From an uncultured Lachnospiraceae bacterium (GTDB taxonomy: Bacteria > Bacillota > Clostridia > Lachnospirales > Lachnospiraceae), in the NCBI GenBank assembly GCA_944381405.1, contig CALWLA010000008.1, positions 1 through 64,000 on the forward strand: a DNA stretch of 64,000 nucleotides, given 5' to 3'. Both the position numbers and the translations under genes were made by a program. The notes under the pieces were generated by a model. It searched no databases. It saw nothing but the letters and a program-made list of their open reading frames with translations, and was not told where the DNA came from. Positions 15,651-24,668 of the stretch are shown piece by piece; the stretch's first letter is position 1; every line of letters begins with the position of its first letter.

Positions 15651-16643
15651 CCTGGCGGTCTCCAAGGCCAAGTATTCCTGCTTTAGTTCTCGCAATAATT
15701 CTTCTTCGCTGGGCAAATACAATTTGTATTTTGAAGCAAAAATTTGCGTCTCTTTTTCAGGCAATGTATATTTAACGATAGATTCACTTTTATCCGCGCA
15801 TAAAACGATCCCGATCGGCGGATTATCTCCCTCATTCATAAGCTCCCGTTCATAATAATGAACATACATCTGCATTTGGCCCAGATCCTGATGCGTCAAA
15901 TCTCCGACTTTTAGATCGATCAAAACAAAACACTTCAAGATATAGTTATAAAATACAAGATCGATTCTGAAATGGCGTCCATCAAAGGTTATTCGTTTCT
16001 GCCTCGCCACAAAAGAAAAACCTCTGCCAAGTTCCAAAAGAAATTTTTGTAAATGAGAGATCAGCGCTTGCTCTAAATCGCTTTCGTAAAAATCGTCATT
16101 GGGTGTCAGACCAAGAAACTCTAAAACATATGGGTCTCTGATGATATCTTCAGGGGTCTTGGCTGGCTCTAATGTGTGAATCTCTCCGGCGACCTGCTCT
16201 TTGTTTTTGCTGGACAATAATCTTTCATAAAAGAAGGAGTTTATCTGGCGTTCGAGTTGTCTGGTACTCCACTGAGCGTTTATCGCTTCCTGCATATAGA
16301 ATTCCCGGGCGTTTTTATTTTCTACGCGCATCAGAAGACGATAGTGCGTCCAGCTCAATTCGCTACGCAGTGCGTAGCCCTTTGGAAACGCCAAATAAAA
16401 CTGCCGCATATTTTTCAGATTCGCAACAGTAAAGCCCTTTCCAAAATCCCGGGTCATTTGTTTTGACAGTTCTTGCAACAGGCCGGTACCGTACTCTGCC
16501 TTCTCGTTTCCGCCCTGTTCTTCAATGATGGTTTTTCCAATATTCCAGTATGCTTCTACCATGGCAAAATTTGCGGTTTGATAAACTTTATTTCTGGCTG
16601 TGGCTAAAATGGCCTTTATTTCTTCGTAGAATTCTCTTTTCAT
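14688..16643 (-). CDS. In-frame fusion: DUF1016/YhcG-type PD-(D/E)XK nuclease joined to ketopantoate reductase
   Basis: One open frame of 651 codons from the ATG at 16643 (MKREFYEEIKAILATARNKV, preceded by GAGGTG). Residues 1 to about 331 are a DUF1016 protein. Its N-terminal half has the motif VEAYWNIGKTI and the second half holds a nuclease core with FRIDLVFYN and FVLIDLKVG, giving the D-(x)n-D-x-K pattern. From about residue 339 the frame is a complete ketopantoate reductase starting KIAVVGIGGVGGYLAG. No stop codon separates the two. YhcG proteins are usually separate genes in accessory or defence settings, while PanE belongs to pantothenate synthesis, so loss of the nuclease stop codon is the likely origin. 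PanE may still be made on its own (see 15650). Confidence 0.87.
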   Translation of the reverse strand: MKREFYEEIKAILATARNKVYQTANFAMVEAYWNIGKTIIEEQGGNEKAEYGTGLLQELSKQMTRDFGKGFTVANLKNMRQFYLAFPKGYALRSELSWTHYRLLMRVENKNAREFYMQEAINAQWSTRQLERQINSFFYERLLSSKNKEQVAGEIHTLEPAKTPEDIIRDPYVLEFLGLTPNDDFYESDLEQALISHLQKFLLELGRGFSFVARQKRITFDGRHFRIDLVFYNYILKCFVLIDLKVGDLTHQDLGQMQMYVHYYERELMNEGDNPPIGIVLCADKSESIVKYTLPEKETQIFASKYKLYLPSEEELLRELKQEYLALETARMPEEHSVNINKQKIAVVGIGGVGGYLAGMLCKAYPHVTLAARGRKKEQLSAQGLLLHSDYQGELAVRPMAVCEASGLPPQDIIFLCVKNYSLEETCREIAPAVTENTIIVPVMNGVDPGQRVRDFLGKGTVVDALIYIVAFANADGSITQQGDFADLYVGIGHASPEEQEKVEAVHRLLANAGIDCRTAPDIEAAIWKKYILNCAFNVLTAYYNEPIGLLRKDPIKQEEYAQLVQEAYLVAKAKGVQVSEMDVQQILQRFDTYAEDATSSLMRDFAAGRKTELETFSGYIVREAAALSVQAPVSQRMYQGLSAREAANKA

Positions 16644-16852
16644 AAACACCTCGGAATGCCTGTGATGTACGCTGCCGGTTTTCTCTTGTTTTTTATTATA
16701 GCATATCCGGGCAAAAGGGAAACTGGAAAAGCCGCTTCCGGAGACCTGGCAGCCCATTCTCCTGCACTTCATAAAAGAAATAACCACAGGTTATGAATGC
16801 GAAAAAACCTGGCCTAAAACAGTTATATTTGAGCCTTGGAATCTGCAAAAGA

Positions 16853-16881
16853 TTGACAAAGAAAATTTGCAGTGTTTTAAT
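16853..16881 (+). promoter_or_regulatory. Promoter of the ilv-leu operon
   Basis: TTGACA, a 17-bp spacer and TTTAAT lie 160 bp upstream of the ilvB start. The leader between them (16888-17040) has only short imperfect stems. I see no T-box motif and no run of Leu, Ile or Val codons, so the mode of regulation is not visible. Confidence 0.75.
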
Positions 16882-17040
16882 AAAAAAACAATGTTATGAA
16901 AGGCCGTTTTCAGCATACCGGGCTTTCTTCTGCCCCGTCAGAAAGGGCGCGGCAGAGGAAAGGTCTTTTTATATCCCAAAAAGAACATGCAGGCCGGGGA
17001 AACGGGGCTTTTGCAATATATCGGCAGGAGGGGAGGAGCT

Positions 17041-18750
17041 ATGCAGAAACAGGAAGGAAAACAGATGCCGGGAGCGCAGATCCTGATCGAAACCTTGATC
17101 GAGCAGGGCGTGACCGACGTTTTTGGATATCCGGGAGGTCAGGTGCTGAATATTTACGACGAGCTCTACAAGGCCAGCGACCGGATCCGGCATTATCTGA
17201 CCGCTCATGAACAGGGCGCTGCCCATGCGGCAGACGGTTATTCGAGAGCGACCGGAAAGGTAGGCGTCGTCATCGCCACCTCCGGACCAGGAGCCACCAA
17301 TCTGGTGACGGGCATTGCCACAGCCATGATGGATTCCGTTCCCATGGTGGCCATCACCGGAAACGTGCCTACTTCCCTCATCGGCAGGGACAGCTTTCAG
17401 GAGATCAACATTACGGGCATTACCCTGCCCATTACAAAGCACAACTATTTTGTAACGGATGTCAACGAGCTGGCGGATACCATACGGGAGGCCTTTCAGC
17501 TGGCAAAATCCGGACGGCCCGGCGTGGTGCTGGTGGACATCCCCAAGGACGTGCAGACCGCCATGGGCACCTATCTTCCCCAGGACATCGTTCCCTTTGC
17601 AGAGGAGGAAGAGGTTCCGGATGCGGAGATCGATCAGGCAGTGGAGCTGATCAACGAGGCCCAGAGACCTTATATTTATATCGGCGGCGGCGCGGCAGGC
17701 GAGGGCATGAGCGACATGATCCGGGCCCTGGCGGAAAAGATCGACGGCTATGTGGGCTGTACCTTTATGGGACTTTCCGCTCTGCCCAATTCCTATGAGC
17801 GTTTCCTGGGCATGGAGGGGATGCACGGACAGTACGCTTCCTCCATGGCAAACAAGGATGCGGATCTAATCATCGGCGTAGGCGTCCGGTTTTCTGACCG
17901 GGCTACCGGCAACACGGAAAAATACGCCAAGGGCGCGAAGATCATTCAGCTGGATACGGACATTTCCGAGATCAATAAAAACATCCAGGTAGAGCTGGGG
18001 CTTGTAGGAAACATCGTTTCTTCCTTCAAAAGGATCCTGGACCGCTGCGAAAAAAAAGAACATCCGGAGTGGCGGGAGACCGTGGAGGCCTTCAAGGCGG
18101 AGGGAAAACGTATCCGGGATAAGGAAGAGGAAACTGCAGGGCCGGCCCTGACCCCGAAAAAGATGTTCGACGTCATCAACGCCGTAAAGGATGCGGATAC
18201 GGTGATCGCCACGGACGTGGGCCAGCATCAGATGTGGACCGCCCAGTATGTGGATTTTGAACGGACCAGACGTTTCGCCTCCAGCGGCGGCCTGGGCACC
18301 ATGGGATACGGCCTGGGAGCCGCCATCGGCGCCCAGATCGGCAGCGGAGACCGGACGGTCCTGATCACGGGAGACGGCAGCTTCGGCATGAATCTCAACG
18401 AGCTGGCTACGGCGGTCACCTATAACGTGCCGGTGGTGATCATCATCATGGACAACGGGGTGCTGGGCATGGTGCGCCAGTGGCAGACCCTTTTCTATGG
18501 CAAGCGGTATTCCAACACGGTGCTGGGCAGAAAGACGGATTTCGTCAAGCTGGCGGAGGCCTTCGGCGCAGAGGGCTGCCGGGTGTGGACCCTGGAGGAA
18601 TTCCGGACCGCCTTTGAGACGGCCATGCAGCACAACGGCCCCTATGTCATCGACGCCATGATCGACAAGGACGAGTTCGTGCTGCCTATGCTGCCTCCGG
18701 GAGGCTCCATCGACGACATCATCACTTCCAGAGAGGAGGCGGAGGAATAA
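17041..18750 (+). CDS. ilvB: Acetolactate synthase large (catalytic) subunit
   Basis: ThDP-dependent enzyme of 569 aa. It condenses two pyruvates to acetolactate, or pyruvate with 2-oxobutyrate to acetohydroxybutyrate, the first common step to Val, Leu and Ile. The catalytic Glu lies in LTAHEQGAAHAADGYSR. The ThDP-binding motif runs from GDGSFGMNLNEL to about NGVLGMVRQWQ. The FAD/regulatory middle domain is present. The ATG at 17041 has a strong GGGGAGGAG site, so the longer upstream reading from 16987 is rejected. The stop codon overlaps the start of ilvN as TAATG. Confidence 0.97.
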   Translation: MQKQEGKQMPGAQILIETLIEQGVTDVFGYPGGQVLNIYDELYKASDRIRHYLTAHEQGAAHAADGYSRATGKVGVVIATSGPGATNLVTGIATAMMDSVPMVAITGNVPTSLIGRDSFQEINITGITLPITKHNYFVTDVNELADTIREAFQLAKSGRPGVVLVDIPKDVQTAMGTYLPQDIVPFAEEEEVPDAEIDQAVELINEAQRPYIYIGGGAAGEGMSDMIRALAEKIDGYVGCTFMGLSALPNSYERFLGMEGMHGQYASSMANKDADLIIGVGVRFSDRATGNTEKYAKGAKIIQLDTDISEINKNIQVELGLVGNIVSSFKRILDRCEKKEHPEWRETVEAFKAEGKRIRDKEEETAGPALTPKKMFDVINAVKDADTVIATDVGQHQMWTAQYVDFERTRRFASSGGLGTMGYGLGAAIGAQIGSGDRTVLITGDGSFGMNLNELATAVTYNVPVVIIIMDNGVLGMVRQWQTLFYGKRYSNTVLGRKTDFVKLAEAFGAEGCRVWTLEEFRTAFETAMQHNGPYVIDAMIDKDEFVLPMLPPGGSIDDIITSREEAEE

Positions 18751-19244
18751 TGAAACGCTTCGTGATCGCAGTGTATGTGGAAAATAAATACGGCGTCCTC
18801 ACCAGAGTCACGGGTCTTTTCATGCGCAGGGGCTTCAACATCGACTCCCTGACGGTGGGAGAGACGGAAGACCCGGCCTACTCCCGGATCACCATTTCCA
18901 TGCATGGAAATGAAAACGACAAGGCCCAGCTCATCAATCAGCTGAAAAAGCTGTACAACGTAAAGAACGTCCGCCAGATGGACAAGGATACCAGCATGGA
19001 GCGGGAGCTGATCCTGATCAAGCTGGAAAATACCCCGGAGACCCGCAGCGAGGTCATGGCTGCGGCAGAGGTGTACCGGGCCAAGATCATCGACTACAGC
19101 CCCAGGACCCTTTGTGTGGAGGTGACGGGAGAGCCCTCCAAGATCAACGCCTTTATCGAGGTGATGAAGCCCCTTGGCATTGTGGAGATGTGCAGGACCG
19201 GTGCGGTGGCCCTGGAAAGGAACCGCTGCATCGTGGATAAATAA
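18750..19244 (+). CDS. ilvN: Acetolactate synthase small (regulatory) subunit
   Basis: Regulatory subunit of 164 aa that binds the catalytic subunit and confers valine feedback inhibition. The N-terminal ACT domain (about 3-75) begins with VIAVYVENKYGVLTRVTGLF and contains RRGFNIDSLTVGETED. The C-terminal domain includes CVEVTGEPSKINAFIEVM. It starts on the last base of the ilvB stop codon, which implies translational coupling and 1:1 synthesis. Often called ilvH in other genomes. Confidence 0.96.
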   Translation: MKRFVIAVYVENKYGVLTRVTGLFMRRGFNIDSLTVGETEDPAYSRITISMHGNENDKAQLINQLKKLYNVKNVRQMDKDTSMERELILIKLENTPETRSEVMAAAEVYRAKIIDYSPRTLCVEVTGEPSKINAFIEVMKPLGIVEMCRTGAVALERNRCIVDK

Positions 19245-19264
19245 AAAGACGCGGGACAGCCTAA

Positions 19265-20320
<1,056 letters not shown>

Positions 20321-20392
20321 GATTTTTTGGAAAGGCCGCTTTCGCAGGGCATGCGGAGGCCGGCCCTTCCTTTTCAGGAAAGGGCGGGAAAT

Positions 20393-22060
20393 ATGATAAG
20401 AGAAGAAATTGTAGATGGATTTAACAATGCGCCCCATCGTTCCCTGTATCATGCGCTGGGACTGACGGAGGAGGAGCTGAAGCGGCCCCTCATCGGCGTG
20501 GTAAGCTCCTATAATGAGATCGTTCCGGGCCATATGAATCTGGACAAGATCACCGAGGCGGTGAAAATGGGCGTGGCGATGGCGGGAGGGACCCCCATCG
20601 TCTTCCCGGCCATCGCAGTCTGCGACGGCATCGCCATGGGCCATAAGGGCATGCGTTACTCCCTCATCACCAGGGATATGATCGCGGATTCCACCGAGGC
20701 CATGGTGCTGGCCCACGGCTTTGACGGTCTGGTGATGGTGCCCAACTGCGACAAAAACGTGCCGGGCCTTCTGATGGCGGCGGCCCGTCTGAACATTCCC
20801 GCCATCTTTGTCAGCGGCGGCCCCATGCTGGCCGGCAGGGTCAACGGGAAAAAGTCCAGCCTTTCCAGCATGTTCGAGGCGGTGGGAGCCTATACAGCCG
20901 GAAAGATCGACGAGGCGCAGCTTAAGGTCTGCGAGGAATGCACCTGCCCCACCTGCGGCTCCTGTTCCGGTATGTATACGGCCAATTCCATGAACTGCCT
21001 GACGGAGGTGCTGGGCATGGGCCTTCGGGGCAACGGCACCGTTCCGGCGGTTTATTCCGCCCGCCTGGAGCTGGCAAAGCGGGCCGGCATGCAGGTGATG
21101 GAGCTGGTAAAGAAAAATATCCGTCCCAGAGACATTATGACAAAGGCGGCCTTCCGGAACGCCCTGACGGCGGACATGGCCCTGGGCTGTTCCACCAACA
21201 GCATGCTGCATCTGCCGGCCATCGCCAACGAATGCGGTATCGCCTGGAATCTGGATATGGCAAACGAGATCAGCGAGCGCACGCCCAATCTCTGCCACCT
21301 GGCCCCGGCAGGCCCCACCTACATGGAGGATCTGAATGAGGCGGGGGGTGTCTATGCGGTGCTGAAGGAGTTGACAAAGCTCGATCTGCTGGACACCTCT
21401 GTCATGACCTGTACGGGACACACCCTGGGAGAAAACATTGCAGAGGCGGTGAACCGGGATCCGGAGGTGATCCGTACCCCTGAGAACCCTTACAGCAGAA
21501 CCGGAGGCATCGCGGTGCTGAAGGGCAACCTTGCGCCGGACGGCTGCGTGGTAAAGCGCAGCGCCGTGGCCCAGGAGATGCTGGTGCACGAAGGCCCTGC
21601 CAGGGTCTTCGACAGCGAGGAGGAGGCCATCAGCGCCATTTACGCAGGCAAGATCCAGAAGGGAGACGTGGTGGTGATCCGTTATGAAGGCCCTGCAGGG
21701 GGACCGGGCATGCGGGAAATGCTGTCTCCCACCTCAGCCATCGCAGGCATGGGCCTGGACAAGGATGTGGCCCTGATCACCGACGGACGGTTTTCCGGAG
21801 CCACCAGAGGCGCGGCCATCGGCCATGTGTCTCCGGAGGCGGTAAGAGGCGGCCTCATCGCCTATGTCAAGGAGGGAGACCTGATCTCCATCAACATCCC
21901 GCAGTATCAGATCGAGCTGAAGGTGCCGGAGGAAGAGCTGGCAAAAAGGAAGGCGGAGATGCCCATCAGGCGGAAGACCGATATCAAGGGCTGTCTTGCC
22001 AGATATGCCCAGATGGTAAGCTCCGCGGATAAAGGCGCTATCATCAATCAGTTCGCCTGA
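20393..22060 (+). CDS. ilvD: Dihydroxy-acid dehydratase
   Basis: Fe-S enzyme of 555 aa. It dehydrates dihydroxyisovalerate and dihydroxymethylvalerate to 2-oxoisovalerate and 2-oxo-3-methylvalerate. Cluster-ligand Cys residues lie in [10 protein letters not shown] and in [11 protein letters not shown]. The C-terminal [21 protein letters not shown] motif region is intact. The ATG at 20393 ([15 protein letters not shown]) matches the family start and follows AAAGGGCGGG; the in-frame extension to 20327 lacks family similarity. The region around its stop codon is tandemly duplicated (22049-22108). Confidence 0.97.
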   Translation: MIREEIVDGFNNAPHRSLYHALGLTEEELKRPLIGVVSSYNEIVPGHMNLDKITEAVKMGVAMAGGTPIVFPAIAVCDGIAMGHKGMRYSLITRDMIADSTEAMVLAHGFDGLVMVPNCDKNVPGLLMAAARLNIPAIFVSGGPMLAGRVNGKKSSLSSMFEAVGAYTAGKIDEAQLKVCEECTCPTCGSCSGMYTANSMNCLTEVLGMGLRGNGTVPAVYSARLELAKRAGMQVMELVKKNIRPRDIMTKAAFRNALTADMALGCSTNSMLHLPAIANECGIAWNLDMANEISERTPNLCHLAPAGPTYMEDLNEAGGVYAVLKELTKLDLLDTSVMTCTGHTLGENIAEAVNRDPEVIRTPENPYSRTGGIAVLKGNLAPDGCVVKRSAVAQEMLVHEGPARVFDSEEEAISAIYAGKIQKGDVVVIRYEGPAGGPGMREMLSPTSAIAGMGLDKDVALITDGRFSGATRGAAIGHVSPEAVRGGLIAYVKEGDLISINIPQYQIELKVPEEELAKRKAEMPIRRKTDIKGCLARYAQMVSSADKGAIINQFA

Positions 22061-22108
22061 TCGTAATGATAGAAAAAAATCAGTTGCCTGACCGCAACGA
22101 TAGAAAAA
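22049..22108. repeat. Imperfect tandem duplication at the ilvD stop codon
   Basis: A segment reading CAGTT-GCCTGA-CG-AA-GATAGAAAAA occurs at 22049-22077 and again at 22081-22108, with four or five differences. The second copy repeats the last codons and stop of ilvD in the intergenic space. Confidence 0.7.
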
Positions 22109-22133
22109 GAGGAACCGTACAGGGAGAAAGGGT

Positions 22134-23318
22134 ATGACCAACGAGGAACTGAAAAAACTGGCCTGTCAGCTGTCCGCCCTCTGCGTGTTCAGGGGCATTC
22201 TCAGGCAGGAGCCTATGCAGGAGCTTCTGGACTTTCTGGGCGGTGAGGGCAGCCTGCAGCGGCGGATGCAAAGCTATGGAGCCTTTGCTGCGGCATTGGC
22301 AAAGGACAACTGCTGTCTGTCGGATTTTTTGCTGCGGGCCCTGTATGAGGACGAGAATCCATACATGGTGGGCCGGGCCAGAGGAAAGGCGCTGCCGCCT
22401 GTGCTGGAGCAGAACGCAGAGGCGGAGCTTAAGCTCCTTTCGGAGCTGACAAGGCTCAGCCCACAGGAGCTTTTCGAGGCGGCAGGACATGAGGGTTATG
22501 CCCCTGCCTTTGAAAACCATGAAACGGATCTTTCGGAAGCGCTTTCGGAGAGGCTTTCAAAGATCGGCAGCTTTGGCTACGGCATTTTTTCCACAGGAAA
22601 GATGTTCCGGGTGGCGGAGGGCCGTATCCTTCCGGTGGAGGCGGCGGACAGCATTTCCCTGGACAGCTTTGTAGGCTACGAGGCGGAGCGGCAGAAGGTC
22701 TTCGACAACACCAGAGCCCTGATCGAGGGGCGGCCTGCCGCAAACGTGCTGCTTTACGGAGATGCAGGAACCGGAAAATCCTCTACCGTAAAGGCCTGCG
22801 CCAATTATTTTTACGAGGAGGGCGTGCGGCTCATCGAGCTGCGGAAGGACCAGCTTTTCAGCCTTTCTCAGATCATGGGGAAGATCTCCGGCAATCCCCT
22901 GAAGTTCATTATTTTTATAGACGACCTGTCCTTTAACAAAAATGACGACAGCTTCAGCATGCTGAAGGCGGCCCTGGAGGGCTCCGCTTCCGCAAAGGCG
23001 GACAACGCGGTGATCTATGCCACCAGCAACCGGCGGCATATCGTAAAGGAAAACTTTTCCGACCGGGACGCTTCGGATGAGGTGCATCTCGGGGATACCA
23101 TGCAGGAGCTTCTGTCCCTTTCGGACCGGTTTGGCCTGAAGGTTTATTTCGCAAAGCCGGACAAGCGCCTGTATCTGGACATCGTGCACGAGCTGGCGGA
23201 CAGGAAGGGCGTAAGCTTGAGCCGGGAGGAACTGGACCGCAGGGCGGAGGCTTTTGCCCTTGGACGGGGCAGCCGTTCTCCCAGGGCGGCGGGGCAGTTC
23301 GTGGACAGCCTACTTTGA
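22134..23318 (+). CDS. DUF815 family P-loop ATPase
   Basis: Cytosolic protein of 394 aa. An N-terminal helical region (1-190) precedes an AAA-like ATPase domain with Walker A GDAGTGKSST (about 208-217) and Walker B IIFIDDLSF (about 258-266). Downstream are NDDSFSMLKAALEGS, a sensor-1-like ATSNRRHIVKE and an Arg-rich C-terminus. This layout is that of DUF815 proteins, widespread and unexplained in bacteria. It lies between ilvD and ilvA in the same orientation with short gaps (73 and 75 bp), hence probably in the same transcript. No link between DUF815 and amino acid synthesis is known to me. Confidence 0.88.
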   Translation: MTNEELKKLACQLSALCVFRGILRQEPMQELLDFLGGEGSLQRRMQSYGAFAAALAKDNCCLSDFLLRALYEDENPYMVGRARGKALPPVLEQNAEAELKLLSELTRLSPQELFEAAGHEGYAPAFENHETDLSEALSERLSKIGSFGYGIFSTGKMFRVAEGRILPVEAADSISLDSFVGYEAERQKVFDNTRALIEGRPAANVLLYGDAGTGKSSTVKACANYFYEEGVRLIELRKDQLFSLSQIMGKISGNPLKFIIFIDDLSFNKNDDSFSMLKAALEGSASAKADNAVIYATSNRRHIVKENFSDRDASDEVHLGDTMQELLSLSDRFGLKVYFAKPDKRLYLDIVHELADRKGVSLSREELDRRAEAFALGRGSRSPRAAGQFVDSLL

Positions 23319-23393
23319 ACGATACGGACAGGATACTGAGAGACAGAGAGACAGCTTTATTTGAGAGACAGAGGGGAGTATGAGGGAGGATTT

Positions 23394-24602
23394 ATGGAGA
23401 AAAAGGATATGCTGACCCTGGATAGCGTTTACAGGGCAAAATATGCCTTAAAGGACGTGGCCCGGCCCACCGACGTGCTGTATGCGCCGAAGCTTGCGCC
23501 GGGAACGGAGCTTTACCTGAAAACGGAAAATCTTCAGGTGACCGGCGCCTTCAAGGTCAGAGGCGCTTACTATAAGATATCTCAGCTGACAGAGGAGGAG
23601 CGGAAAAAGGGCGTTATCGCCTGCTCCGCGGGCAATCATGCCCAGGGCGTGGCCCTGGCGGCGCAGCGCTACGGTATCAAGGCGGTGATCTGCCTGCCGG
23701 ACAGCGCGCCTATCTCCAAGGTGGAGGCCACCAGAAGCTACGGCGCGGAGATCTGTCTGGTGGACGGGGTCTATGACGACGCTTATCAAAAAGCTCTCTC
23801 CCTGCGGGATGAGATGGGATATACCTTTATCCACCCCTTTGACGATCCGGACGTGATCGCGGGACAGGGCACCATCGCCCTGGAGCTTTCCGAGCAGGTG
23901 CCGGATATGGACGCCATCATCGTTCCCGTGGGCGGCGGCGGTCTGATCTCCGGCATCGCCTATACCATCAAGAGCCTGAATCCAGGCATCAAGGTTTACG
24001 GTGTACAGGCGGCGGGAGCTCCTTCCATGCACAATTCCCTGCGGGACGGAAGGATCGAGACCCTGGATTCCGTGGTGACCATCGCCGACGGTATCGCCGT
24101 CAAGCAGCCGGGAGACCTGACCTATGAGCTCTGCAGCAAATATGTGGATGAGATCGTGACGGTGACGGACGACGAGATCTCCGCGGCGATCCTGGCGCTG
24201 ATGGAGCAGCATAAGCTGGTGACAGAGGGCGCAGGAGCCGTATCGGTGGCAGCGGCCATGTTCGGAAAGGTGGACATCGCAGGCAAAAAGACCGTATGCC
24301 TGCTTTCCGGCGGCAACATCGACGTGACGATCCTGTCCAGAGTCATCGCCCGGGGCCTGATGATGTCCGGCAGAAGCTGTCAGCTGACCATCGAACTGGT
24401 GGACAAGCCAGGACAGCTGGTGGCGGTGTCCAAGATCATCGCAGAGCAGGGCGGAAACGTTACGGCGGTGCATTACGAGCATGCAGGGGAGGGCTCCGAC
24501 GTCAACGGCTGCTACATCGGCATTTCCATGGAAACAAGGAACTTCGCCCATATCGAGGCCATCAAAAAGTCTCTGAAGGATAACGGGTTCAAGATCGTAT
24601 AA
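23394..24602 (+). CDS. ilvA: Threonine ammonia-lyase
   Basis: PLP enzyme of 402 aa converting threonine to 2-oxobutyrate, the entry step to isoleucine. The PLP lysine lies in TGAFKVRGAYY, the phosphate-binding loop in VGGGGLISG, and the Asn-binding segment in SAGNHAQGVA. One ACT domain (about 330-402, beginning QLTIELVDKPGQL) is present, as in the shorter IlvA/TdcB-like enzymes, rather than the two of E. coli IlvA. The start at 23394 has a GGGAGGA site; an in-frame extension to 23361 is not supported. Its position among ilv and leu genes supports a biosynthetic role. Confidence 0.95.
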   Translation: MEKKDMLTLDSVYRAKYALKDVARPTDVLYAPKLAPGTELYLKTENLQVTGAFKVRGAYYKISQLTEEERKKGVIACSAGNHAQGVALAAQRYGIKAVICLPDSAPISKVEATRSYGAEICLVDGVYDDAYQKALSLRDEMGYTFIHPFDDPDVIAGQGTIALELSEQVPDMDAIIVPVGGGGLISGIAYTIKSLNPGIKVYGVQAAGAPSMHNSLRDGRIETLDSVVTIADGIAVKQPGDLTYELCSKYVDEIVTVTDDEISAAILALMEQHKLVTEGAGAVSVAAAMFGKVDIAGKKTVCLLSGGNIDVTILSRVIARGLMMSGRSCQLTIELVDKPGQLVAVSKIIAEQGGNVTAVHYEHAGEGSDVNGCYIGISMETRNFAHIEAIKKSLKDNGFKIV

Positions 24603-24668
24603 ATAAGCGCCCTGGGGGTACGGCCTTATGCCGTGCAGACAGGGCAGAAAACGAGGAGAGTACATAAG

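Noticed and set aside
16882-17040. Leader peptide attenuator in front of ilvB
   Set aside because: The small frames in this leader lack runs of Leu, Ile or Val codons, and the stems are imperfect without a T run near ilvB. No T-box motif is present.
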